Part shown: positions 57,122-64,000 of the stretch, piece after piece | How the letters are laid out: each line of letters begins with the position of its first letter | Position numbering within the stretch: the stretch's first letter is position 1 | Source: Streptomyces sp. M41(2017) | Lineage (GTDB): Bacteria; Actinomycetota; Actinomycetes; Streptomycetales; Streptomycetaceae | Assembly: GCF_002078175.1 (NCBI RefSeq) | Contig: NZ_MWFK01000002.1 | Location: 806,001-870,000, forward strand | DNA length: 64,000 bases | Direction: 5' to 3' | Notes under the pieces: model-generated | Told to the model about the DNA's origin: nothing | Databases searched by the model: none | The model's input: only the letters and a program-made list of their open reading frames with translations | Made by a program: the position numbers and the translations under genes

Positions 57122-58930
57122 TCAGCGTGCCGCGTTCGCCGCGATGTCGCGTGCGGCGATGTAGCCGAACGTCATCGCCGGGCCGATCGTGGAGCCCGCG
57201 CCCGCGTAACTGTGGCCCATGACGGCGGCGCTCGCGTTGCCCGCCGCGTACAGGCCGGGGATCGGTGTGCCGTCGGCGCGCAGGACACGGGCGCGGGCGT
57301 CGGTGCGCAGGCCGCCCTTGGTGCCGAGGTCGCCCGGGACGATCCTGAAGGCGTGGAACGGGGGCAGCCACAGCGGGGCGAGGCAGGAACTGGGGTGGAC
57401 GGCGGGGTCGGTGTAGTAGTGGTCGTAGGCGCTGTCGCCCCGGTGGAAGTCGGGGTCCCTGCCGTTCAGGGCCTGGCCGTTGAAGCGGTTGACCGTGGCG
57501 CGGAGGGCGCCGGCGGGGACGCCGATCCGGCCGGCGAGCGCGTCGAGGGTCCACTCCCTGTACGCGGCACCGGAGGTGTACCAGGAGTCGGGGAACGGGA
57601 ACGTGGGCGCGACGTCCTTGAACAGATAGCGGTTGCGGTAGTTCTGGTCGACGACCAGCCAGGCCGGGATGTCCGGCGCGCTCGCGTTCCGTTCGTACAT
57701 GGTGTGCACGACGTCGCTGTAGGGCCCGGCCTCGTTGACGAAGCGCGCTCCGGCGGCGTTCACCAACAGGCCACCGGGCAGGGTGCGTTCGGCGAGACAG
57801 AAGTAGGGCTCACCGGGGAGCGGGATCGCCGGACCCCACCACGCGTCGTCCATGAGGTCGAGGGCGGCTCCGGCCCGCCGCCCCGCCTGGATGCCGTCAC
57901 CGGTGTTCTCCTTGGCCCCCACCGTCCAGTCGGTCCCGATGGGCTGCCGCTGGTACTGGGCGCGCATCGCGGCGTTGTGTTCGAAGCCGCCCGAACCGAC
58001 GACGACGGCACGCCTGGCCCGTACGAGACCGGCCGCGCCGTCCCGGTTGACGACAGCGCCGCTGACGGCACCGTTCTCGATGAACAGGTCGGTCAGCGGG
58101 GTGTTCAGCCACACAGGAACCTGGGCGCTGAGCAGTCCGGCGCGCAGGCCGGCCGCCAGCGACTGGCCCATCGTGAGCGGTTTCTGGCCGAGCAACGCGG
58201 CCTTGGTCCCTCGGGCGAGGCACGTCGTGGCGACGGCCGCGCCCTTCGCGCTCACGGCGGCGAGGGTGAGCCACTTGTAGTCGGCGCTGAAGACGACCAT
58301 GCCGGCCGGGACGGCCATGTACGCCGGGTTCAGCCGGGCGAGTTCGGCGCCGAGGATGTTCCCGTCGAGCTGGTCGGGTTCCATGGAGCGGCCGTTCGGA
58401 AGGCCGCCCGGCAGCTCGGGGTAGTAGTCGCTGTACCCCTCCATCCAGCGGAAGCGCAGCGGGCTGTTGGCCATGACGAACGAGATCATGGCGGGCCCCT
58501 GGCCGAGGAAGGCCGCCTGCCGGTCGGCGGAGACGTCCGGTCCGACGACGGCCGCGAGGTAGGCGGCGGCCTTGGCCGGGGTGTCGGGGACCCCGGCGGC
58601 GAGGATCACCTCGTTGTTGGGGATCCAGATCCCCGCGCCCGAGCGGGCGGCCGAGCCTCCGAAGGTGGCCGCCTTCTCCACGACGACGCAGCTCAGGCCT
58701 TGCTTCGCGACGGTCAGCGCGGCGGTCATGCCGGCCGCTCCCGAGCCGATCACGACGACGTCGTACGTGCCGAGGACGGGCAGGTCGGCCGCCGTGGCGC
58801 CGGTGGCCGTGGCGAGTCCGGTGGCGAGCGCGAGTCCGGTTCCCGTGGCCGTGCCGAGCACCCGGCGCCGTGACGGACGGGGCACGGGGGCGGGGGCGGC
58901 AGGTCTGGCGGGGTCGGTGTGCGAGGACAT
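57122..58930 (-). CDS. FAD-dependent 3-ketosteroid delta1-dehydrogenase-like enzyme, Tat-exported
   Basis: 602 residues. The Tat signal (SRRRVLGTATGTGLALATGL, about 20-39) is followed by the FAD dinucleotide motif VVVIGSGAAGMTAAL (about 59-73). The C-terminal FAD block SYAGAGSTIGPAMTFGYIAA (about 572-591) is the KstD/fumarate reductase-type signature. Family members desaturate ring A of 3-ketosteroids; most KstD are cytosolic, so the Tat signal is notable. Divergent from a cholesterol oxidase gene, which makes a 3-keto-4-ene steroid that could be the substrate. ATG at 58930. Confidence 0.82.
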   Translation of the reverse strand: MSSHTDPARPAAPAPVPRPSRRRVLGTATGTGLALATGLATATGATAADLPVLGTYDVVVIGSGAAGMTAALTVAKQGLSCVVVEKAATFGGSAARSGAGIWIPNNEVILAAGVPDTPAKAAAYLAAVVGPDVSADRQAAFLGQGPAMISFVMANSPLRFRWMEGYSDYYPELPGGLPNGRSMEPDQLDGNILGAELARLNPAYMAVPAGMVVFSADYKWLTLAAVSAKGAAVATTCLARGTKAALLGQKPLTMGQSLAAGLRAGLLSAQVPVWLNTPLTDLFIENGAVSGAVVNRDGAAGLVRARRAVVVGSGGFEHNAAMRAQYQRQPIGTDWTVGAKENTGDGIQAGRRAGAALDLMDDAWWGPAIPLPGEPYFCLAERTLPGGLLVNAAGARFVNEAGPYSDVVHTMYERNASAPDIPAWLVVDQNYRNRYLFKDVAPTFPFPDSWYTSGAAYREWTLDALAGRIGVPAGALRATVNRFNGQALNGRDPDFHRGDSAYDHYYTDPAVHPSSCLAPLWLPPFHAFRIVPGDLGTKGGLRTDARARVLRADGTPIPGLYAAGNASAAVMGHSYAGAGSTIGPAMTFGYIAARDIAANAAR

Positions 58931-59141
58931 GGCAGGTCGCTCCAGCAGGGCGGGGGAAGGTGGGGGCGTTGCGTGCTCCGGAGGCCGACAAGCCCCCGCC
59001 GTACCGGTTCTGATGCAGCGTCAGGAATTTCGCGCAAGGGTCTTGTGAAGTCAAGAGCGAACGGACGGGGCCCCGGCGGACCACCCAAGATCGGACACAA
59101 GTTACCAACCGGTATGTAGTGACTTAACAAGCCAGTAACAG

Positions 59142-59155
59142 TAGAACGTGTTCCC
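59142..59155. promoter_or_regulatory. KstR-like half-matching palindrome upstream of the cholesterol oxidase gene
   Basis: TAGAACGTGTTCCC fits TNNAACNNGTTNNA except at the last base and has perfect GAAC/GTTC arms. It lies 27-40 bases upstream of the ATG. KstR-type TetR regulators bind such sites in steroid-degrading actinobacteria. Confidence 0.35.
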
Positions 59156-59181
59156 ACTCATCCCAGAGTGAGGAGCGTCAC

Positions 59182-60825
59182 ATGAGTGACATCAACCAGC
59201 CCAGCAAGGATTCCAGAGGTGTATCGCGTCGACGATTCATTGCTGGAACAGGTTCTATTCTTGGAGCGGTGAGCCTCGCCGGACGCGCCGTCGCGGCCCC
59301 GGCTCCGACCGTCACGGCCACCGCCTCCATCCCCTCCGGAGCACACGTCCCCGTCCTGGTGATCGGCACCGGATACGGCGGCTCGGTCGCGGCCCTGAGG
59401 CTCGCCCAGGCGGGCGTCGACGTGCAGATGGTCGAGATGGGCATGGCCTGGGACACCCCCGGCTCGGACGGCAAGATCTTCGCCAACACGACCAGCCCGG
59501 ACTACCGTTCGTACTGGCTGCGCACCAAGACCAAACAGCCGCTGAGCAACTTCCTCGGCTTCCCCATCGACCGGTCCATCCCCCGCTACACGGGGATCCT
59601 GGACGCCGAGGAGATGGGGCAGATCATCGTGTACCAGGGCCGCGGGGTGGGCGGCGGCTCGCTGGTCAACGGCGGTATGGCGGTCACCCCCAAGCGGGAG
59701 AACTTCGGCGCCATCCTGCCGTCCGTGAACGCCGACGAGATGTACTCGACGTACTACCCCCGCGCCAACTCGAACCTCGGTGTGGGACTGGTGGATCCGG
59801 CGTGGTTCGACACGACCGACTGCTACCAGTACGCCCGGGTCGGCCGTAAGCAGGCCCAGCGTTCGGGCTTCCCGTTCGTGTTCGTTCCCGACGTGTACGA
59901 CTGGGACTACATGAAGCAGGAGGCCGCCGGCACCGCGCCCAAGTCGGCGCTCGCGGCGGAGATCCTCTACGGCAACAACTACGGCAAGAAATCTCTGCAG
60001 AAGACCTACCTCGCCCAGGCCAGGGCGACCGGAAGGGTCACCATCTCCCCGCTGCACAAGGTCACTTCGGTCTCCCCCGCGGCGGGCGGCGGTTACACCG
60101 TCCTGATCGACGAGCTCAACACCAACGGCGACGCGACGGCCTCCAAGACGGTCACCGCGGACCGGGTGTTCTTCGCCGCCGGAAGCGTCGGCACCAGCAA
60201 GCTCCTGGTCAAGCTGAAGGCGACCGGGGCGCTGCCCTCCCTCAACGGCGAGGTCGGGCAGGGCTGGGGCGACAACGGCAACGTCATGTGCGGCCGGGCC
60301 AACCACATCTGGGACCCCACCGGTTCACTCCAGTCGAGCATCCCCTGCGGCGGCATCGACAACTGGGCCGCGGGCGGCGCGTTCGCCGAGGTCGCGCCCC
60401 TGCCCACCGGCATCGAGACCTTCGCGTCGTTCTACCTGTCCATCACCAAGAACCCCAACCGCGCCCGGTTCAGCTGGAACGCGGCCACGGGCAACGTCGA
60501 CCTGAACTGGCAGACCGCCTGGAAGCAGCCCGCCATCGACATGGCGAAGTCCATCTTCGACAAGATCAACAAGAAGGAGGGGACGATCTACCGGACCGAC
60601 CTCTTCGGCACGCACAAGATCTGGGGCGACCACCTCACGTACCACCCGCTCGGTGGTGCCGTCCTCAACAAGGCGACCGACAACTACGGCCGCCTCCAGG
60701 GCTATGCGGGCCTGTACGTGATCGACGGCGCGCTCATCCCGGGCAACACCAGCGTCAACCCGTTCGTCACCATCACCGCGCTCGCCGAACGCAACATCGA
60801 GAAGATCATCGCCACCGACCTCTAG
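59182..60825 (+). CDS. choA: Cholesterol oxidase (GMC oxidoreductase), Tat-secreted
   Basis: 547 residues, the usual size with signal. Tat signal SRRRFIAGTGSILGAVSLAG (about 15-34). FAD motif VLVIGTGYGGSVAALRLAQA (about 58-77) and VYQGRGVGGGSLVNGGMAV (about 152-170). Active-site elements are all present: Glu in GGAFAEVAPLP (about 400), His in YHPLGG, and Asn in NTSVNPFV. Oxidises cholesterol to cholest-4-en-3-one outside the cell with peroxide release. ATG at 59182 has GAGGAG six bases upstream. A KstR-like palindrome lies just upstream. Confidence 0.95.
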   Translation: MSDINQPSKDSRGVSRRRFIAGTGSILGAVSLAGRAVAAPAPTVTATASIPSGAHVPVLVIGTGYGGSVAALRLAQAGVDVQMVEMGMAWDTPGSDGKIFANTTSPDYRSYWLRTKTKQPLSNFLGFPIDRSIPRYTGILDAEEMGQIIVYQGRGVGGGSLVNGGMAVTPKRENFGAILPSVNADEMYSTYYPRANSNLGVGLVDPAWFDTTDCYQYARVGRKQAQRSGFPFVFVPDVYDWDYMKQEAAGTAPKSALAAEILYGNNYGKKSLQKTYLAQARATGRVTISPLHKVTSVSPAAGGGYTVLIDELNTNGDATASKTVTADRVFFAAGSVGTSKLLVKLKATGALPSLNGEVGQGWGDNGNVMCGRANHIWDPTGSLQSSIPCGGIDNWAAGGAFAEVAPLPTGIETFASFYLSITKNPNRARFSWNAATGNVDLNWQTAWKQPAIDMAKSIFDKINKKEGTIYRTDLFGTHKIWGDHLTYHPLGGAVLNKATDNYGRLQGYAGLYVIDGALIPGNTSVNPFVTITALAERNIEKIIATDL

Positions 60826-60868
60826 GGCCTCCGCGCCCTGGGACCGGCCGACATCCGCCCGGGACGGT

Positions 60869-60890
60869 CCGGGCCGCCCGAGCGGCCCGG
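60869..60890. terminator. Bidirectional terminator between choA and the CMD gene
   Basis: Perfect 9-bp stem CCGGGCCGC/GCGGCCCGG (60869-60877, 60882-60890) with a CCGA tetraloop. Confidence 0.65.
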
Positions 60891-60913
60891 GTCTCCTCCG
60901 TGCGTCGGCCGCA

Positions 60914-61399
60914 TCAGTGCGTCGGCAGCACGCACACGCTGTCGAGGCCCAGCACGTGGTTGAGCCGGCCGAACGCCAGCCACGAGCCGATGCTCATGCT
61001 CAGCTCCACGATCTCCCGCTGGCTGTAGCAGGCGGTCATCCGGCCCCAGAACTCGTCGTCCAGACCGTGGTGGTCCAGGGCGTACCGCTCGGCGTACTCG
61101 GCGGCCAGCCTGGTCCGCTCGTCGAACGCGTCGGTGGTACGCCACCCGGTCACGGCGTCCGCGAACTCCTCCTCGACCTTCAGGCCGTCCCGCTCGGTGC
61201 GCCAGTCGAGGCAGAACATGCAGCCGTTGATCTGCGCGACGCGCAGCCGCGCCGCCTCGAACTCGCGCAGCCCCAGCGTCGTGTGGGCGTACACCGACAG
61301 CGAGAAGTTCGCCGCCGCCATACCGATACCGGGGACCATGTCCCCCCACACGTACCCGATCGGCTCCTGACCCTCGGGGATGTCGATGTGCATGGTCAT
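60914..61399 (-). CDS. Carboxymuconolactone decarboxylase / AhpD-like protein
   Basis: 161 residues. CMD/AhpD fold with the redox-type motif C60-x2-C63 in QINGCMFCLDWR, preceded by EFEAARLRVA, and DERTRLAAEYAERYALD in the second half. AhpD proteins have C-x2-C-x3-H; the His is not in that place here, so peroxidase-partner activity is uncertain. ATG at 61399, with GGAAGGAA upstream, is 5 bases downstream of the previous gene's stop, so the two form an operon. Confidence 0.88.
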   Translation of the reverse strand: MTMHIDIPEGQEPIGYVWGDMVPGIGMAAANFSLSVYAHTTLGLREFEAARLRVAQINGCMFCLDWRTERDGLKVEEEFADAVTGWRTTDAFDERTRLAAEYAERYALDHHGLDDEFWGRMTACYSQREIVELSMSIGSWLAFGRLNHVLGLDSVCVLPTH

Positions 61400-61404
61400 G
61401 GTCG

Positions 61405-62478
61405 TCACTTCCTTCCGAGTCGGCCGACTGCCGGTCGCAGCGGGACGTCGAGTGCGTCGTAGAGGCCGGGCTCCGCGTCCACGAGCCAGTCGACGGCGCC
61501 GACGAGCCGGCCGACGGCGGTGGCGTTCCCGCCCGCGGAACGGTTCTCGCCCTCGTCGGTCGCCTCGACGGTGACCTCGATCCGCGGGTGGCCCTCGATG
61601 ATCACGCGGTGGGCTCCGTCGCCGTCGGGCGGCGTCGGCCAGTCCGGCGCGCACGACGCGTGGATGCGGGTGACGTGCTCGATGACGATGAGGGGCTCGC
61701 CGTCGACGATCCCCTGCACCTCGAAGCGCACGGCGCCCTGCGTGCCGGCCGCGAACTCCCCCATCGTGCGGGTGGTCACCGTCGTCGCGAGCGGACGCCG
61801 TTCCAACGTCTCGCGGATGTCGTCGAGTTCGACGCCGAGGGCACGCGCCATCAACCGGATCTGGCCGCCCCACACCATCGTCGGGATCGACGGTGCGAGC
61901 ATCAGCGGCTCGTAGTCCATCGGCTGTCCCATGCCGACCAGGTGGCGGACGGACTCCTCCTGTTCGTAGGTGGAGTAGTCGAAGATCTCCTGGCAGCGGA
62001 TGGCGTCGATCGTCGTGCCGAGGCCGCTGATCAGCAGGGGCAGCACGTCGTTGCCCCAGCCGGGGTCGACACCGGAGACGAACAGGGAGCCGCCGCCGTC
62101 CGCGATGGCGGCGAGCATCGGCTCCCGGAACTCCGGCGGCGCGTTGCGCTGGTCGTAGAGCGGATAGAGAGCGGGGGTGACGACGACCGCGCCGGCCCGG
62201 ATCGCCCGGGCGATGTCGGCGAGCGCCTCGTCGGGCCGTATGTCGCCGGAGGCCGCGTAGACCACGGCTCCCGGGCCCTGGGTCAGGACGGCGTCGATGT
62301 CGTCGGTCGCGGCGACGCCGAGGCCGTGGTCGAGCCCGGCGAGGTCGCCCGCGTCGCGGCCGACCTTCCCGGGATCGTGGACGAGCACGGCCGCGAGTTT
62401 CAGCTTCGGGTGGGCTTCGACGGCGCGGATGGCCGCGCGGCCGACATTGCCGGTACCCCAGACCACCGTGGAAATCAT
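61405..62478 (-). CDS. NAD(P)-dependent diaminopentanoate-dehydrogenase/DapB-like protein
   Basis: 357 residues. N-terminal Rossmann fold VVWGTGNVGRAAIRAV (about 5-20), then VVYAASGDIRPDEALADIAR (about 71-90) and SGVDPGWGNDVLPLL (about 140-154). This is the family annotated as dihydrodipicolinate reductase-like or NAD(P)H-dependent amine dehydrogenase; the exact substrate is open. It precedes and is coupled to the CMD gene, so the two may act in the same pathway, perhaps linked to the steroid genes nearby. ATG at 62478. Confidence 0.82.
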   Translation of the reverse strand: MISTVVWGTGNVGRAAIRAVEAHPKLKLAAVLVHDPGKVGRDAGDLAGLDHGLGVAATDDIDAVLTQGPGAVVYAASGDIRPDEALADIARAIRAGAVVVTPALYPLYDQRNAPPEFREPMLAAIADGGGSLFVSGVDPGWGNDVLPLLISGLGTTIDAIRCQEIFDYSTYEQEESVRHLVGMGQPMDYEPLMLAPSIPTMVWGGQIRLMARALGVELDDIRETLERRPLATTVTTRTMGEFAAGTQGAVRFEVQGIVDGEPLIVIEHVTRIHASCAPDWPTPPDGDGAHRVIIEGHPRIEVTVEATDEGENRSAGGNATAVGRLVGAVDWLVDAEPGLYDALDVPLRPAVGRLGRK

Positions 62479-62613
62479 GCGCGGAGGGTAGCGAGCCGAC
62501 CGCGAGGTTCCCATAGCCGTGACCGGGGAAAAGATTCCGGCCCCGGACGAGCGTCGCCCTGGCAGCCGAGCGGGCCCGGACCGGTCCGGGCGACAGGACC
62601 TAAGCTCGGGTGC

Positions 62614-63234
62614 ATGGCCAAGTACCTCGACGTGCACCCGGACAACCCGCAGCGCCGCATCATCAGCCAGGCGGTGGAGATCGTCCGCAGCGGTGGACTG
62701 ATCGTCTACCCGACGGACTCGTGCTTCGCGCTCGGCTGCGCGCTCGGCAACAAGGACGGCATCGACCGCATCCGTTCGATCCGCCAGCTCGACGAGCGGC
62801 ACCACTTCACGCTGATGTGCGAGGACTTCGCGCAGCTCGGGCACTTCGTACGGATCGACAACGCGGTCTTCCGGACGGTCAAGGCGGCGACGCCCGGCAG
62901 CTACACGTTCATCCTGCCCGCGACGAAGGAGGCCCCGCGCCGACTGCTGCACCCGAAGAAGAAGACGGTCGGCGTGCGCATCCCCGACCACGTCGTCGCG
63001 CAGGCGATCCTCGCCGAGCTCGGTGAGCCGCTGCTGTCGAGCACGCTGCTCCTGCCGGAGGAGGACAAGCCGCTCACCCAGGGCTGGGAGATCAAGGACC
63101 GGCTCGATCACGTGGTGGACGCCGTGATCGACTCCGGCGACTGCGGTACGGAGCCGACGACCGTCGTCGACTTCTCCTCCGGGGAGCCCGAGATCGTACG
63201 GCTGGGGGCGGGCGACCCGTCACGGTTCGCGTAG
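62614..63234 (+). CDS. Sua5/YciO/YrdC family protein (threonylcarbamoyladenylate synthase-like)
   Basis: 206 residues, single YrdC domain, closest in look to the YciO branch: GGLIVYPTDSCFALGCAL (about 28-45), DGIDRIRSIRQLDERHHFTL (about 49-68) and PGSYTFILPATKEAPRRLL, then the basic KKKTVGVRIPDH. Sua5 makes the t6A precursor of tRNA, while YciO members are less defined and lack the C-terminal Sua5 domain, as here. ATG at 62614 by homology. Ends in a hairpin terminator. Confidence 0.9.
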   Translation: MAKYLDVHPDNPQRRIISQAVEIVRSGGLIVYPTDSCFALGCALGNKDGIDRIRSIRQLDERHHFTLMCEDFAQLGHFVRIDNAVFRTVKAATPGSYTFILPATKEAPRRLLHPKKKTVGVRIPDHVVAQAILAELGEPLLSSTLLLPEEDKPLTQGWEIKDRLDHVVDAVIDSGDCGTEPTTVVDFSSGEPEIVRLGAGDPSRFA

Positions 63235-63248
63235 GCGGAGAAACGCAG

Positions 63249-63288
63249 CCGCGCCGTGGGCCGTCCTCGCGGAGGACCCACGGCGCGG
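63249..63288. terminator. Terminator between the YciO-like gene and the secreted protein gene
   Basis: 12-bp perfect outer stem (63249-63260 with 63277-63288) plus an inner 5-bp stem TCCTC/GAGGA with a 3-base bulge. Confidence 0.75.
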
Positions 63289-63321
63289 TCGCCGTCCTTC
63301 AGGCGGTGCCGGTGATGCCGG

Positions 63322-64000
63322 TCAGCTGGTCGTCAGGGCGGTGTCGTCCACGACGAAGCTGGTCTGGAGCGAGGAGTCCTCGACGCCGCTGAACTTCAGC
63401 GCGACGGTGGAGCCGGCGAAGGAGGACAGGTCGAAGGTCTTCTGGACGTAGCCGGTGGCCTTGTTGAGGTTCGAGTAGGTCGCCAGCGTGGTGGAGCCGG
63501 CCGTGACGGTGAGCTTGTCGTACGCGGTGCTGGTGGTCGTCTCGGCCGTGTCGATGTGCAGGTAGAACGTCAGCGTGGCCTTGCAGCCGCTCGGAACGGC
63601 CACCGACTGGGACAGCGTGTCGGTGTGGGTCGAGCCGTAGCCGTCCAGCCAGGCCTTGTAGGAACCGCCGTGCGCGGCCTCACCGGTGTCGGTCGTGATG
63701 ACACCGCTGCTGGCGGTCCAGGTGGTGTTGCCGGACTCGAAGCCGGGGTTGCCGAGCAACTGCTTGGCGGTGCAGGTGCCTCCGCCGCCCGACGAACTCA
63801 CCGTCCAGGTGAACGTCGCGGTGCCGGTGGCACCGGTGCTGTCCGTGACGGTCACGGTGGTGCTGTACGTCCCCGCGGTCGTCGGCGTGCCGGTGACGGC
63901 GCCCGTCGAGCCGTTGATCGACAGACCGGCCGGCAGACCGGACGCCGCGTAGGTGAGAGAGCCGCTGTTGGTGCTGCTCGCCGCGATCTGCAGGCTCACC
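63322..64000 (-). CDS. C-terminal part of a secreted protein with Ig-like repeat (runs off the window)
   Basis: About 226 residues of the C-terminus; the frame is open at base 64000, so the start is outside. A putative Ig domain at the left (SGLPAGLSINGSTGAVTGTP, then TYSTTVTVTDSTG) is followed by a Ser/Gly linker and a beta-sandwich region starting LLGNPGFESGNTTW and ending FVVDDTAL. This end is typical of Streptomyces secreted proteases and glycosidases, whose catalytic domain would lie beyond the window. No stop or frameshift inside. Confidence 0.8.
   Translation of the reverse strand, partial: VSLQIAASSTNSGSLTYAASGLPAGLSINGSTGAVTGTPTTAGTYSTTVTVTDSTGATGTATFTWTVSSSGGGGTCTAKQLLGNPGFESGNTTWTASSGVITTDTGEAAHGGSYKAWLDGYGSTHTDTLSQSVAVPSGCKATLTFYLHIDTAETTTSTAYDKLTVTAGSTTLATYSNLNKATGYVQKTFDLSSFAGSTVALKFSGVEDSSLQTSFVVDDTALTTS

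Noticed and set aside
1..64000. tRNA, rRNA, riboswitch and transposase signals
   Set aside because: No cloverleaf-like element with an anticodon stem, no rRNA-like low-GC block, no cobalamin riboswitch core and no DDE or Tn3-type protein motif was seen while reading both strands; a covariance-model search would be decisive.

Overview
The window looks like Streptomyces chromosome. GC is very high throughout, with GTG and TTG starts, purine-rich ribosome binding sites and long perfect-stem terminators without strong U-tracts. Several families are typical of the genus: WhiB, an SsgA-like protein, DUF5133, DUF6480, arrays of SpoIIE-type phosphatases, STAS proteins and RsbW-type ATPases, and actinobacterial Asp23 clusters. 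I see no rRNA, tRNA, CRISPR array, insertion sequence, integrase or attachment site. All names are read from translated sequence and motifs; no database search was run.

Layout. 0-7.2 kb: a truncated DHA2 drug-efflux gene, a GNAT acetyltransferase, a ProP-like osmolyte transporter, a UBP-type zinc finger protein and a FUSC-type membrane protein. 7.2-14.9 kb: a nitrogen and amino-acid module (Lrp regulator, class III aminotransferase, F420-type oxidoreductase, an atypical M19 dipeptidase coupled to an amidohydrolase), divergent from an IclR regulator coupled to an ornithine-cyclodeaminase-like gene. 15.0-24.7 kb: an ECF sigma/zinc anti-sigma pair, DUF2071, WhiB, an MpaB-type oxygenase, a STAND ATPase, a small membrane protein, a MerR regulator with a B12 domain, a cysteine-desulfurase-like enzyme and DUF427.

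24.9-30.4 kb: an envelope-stress locus. One arm carries BrkB, AmaP, DUF6286, a small membrane protein and Asp23. The divergent arm carries an ECF sigma factor coupled to an Asp23 protein with a zinc anti-sigma motif, then a third Asp23-like protein. Both arms share an outward-facing promoter-like motif.

30.7-51.2 kb and 55.9-57.0 kb: a dense partner-switching and stress-signalling region. It holds a SigB/SigF-type sigma factor, three STAS proteins, two RsbW-type ATPases (one fused to a MEDS sensor domain), three SpoIIE-type phosphatases (one in an operon with a B12 photoreceptor-like protein, one with an ANTAR-like N-terminus), a giant HAMP-array hybrid kinase, Dps, PRC-barrel and SsgA-like proteins. 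Candidate SigB-type promoters (GNNT-N14-16-GGGTA) precede several of these genes. 51.2-55.6 kb: a DMT transporter, a membrane-anchored HTH protein, a Sec/Tat-type molybdopterin oxidoreductase and an orphan RskA-like anti-sigma factor preceded by a coupled 35-codon ORF. 57.1-64 kb: a divergent steroid pair (KstD-like dehydrogenase and cholesterol oxidase), a CMD-family protein coupled to a DAP-dehydrogenase-like enzyme, a Sua5/YciO protein and the C-terminus of a secreted Ig-like protein running off the window.

Most noteworthy: the phosphatase/B12-photosensor/STAS operon at 33.3-36.5 kb, which suggests light input to partner switching; the Asp23/zinc anti-sigma/ECF locus at 28-30 kb; and the leader ORF that appears to drive translation of an anti-sigma gene with no sigma gene beside it.
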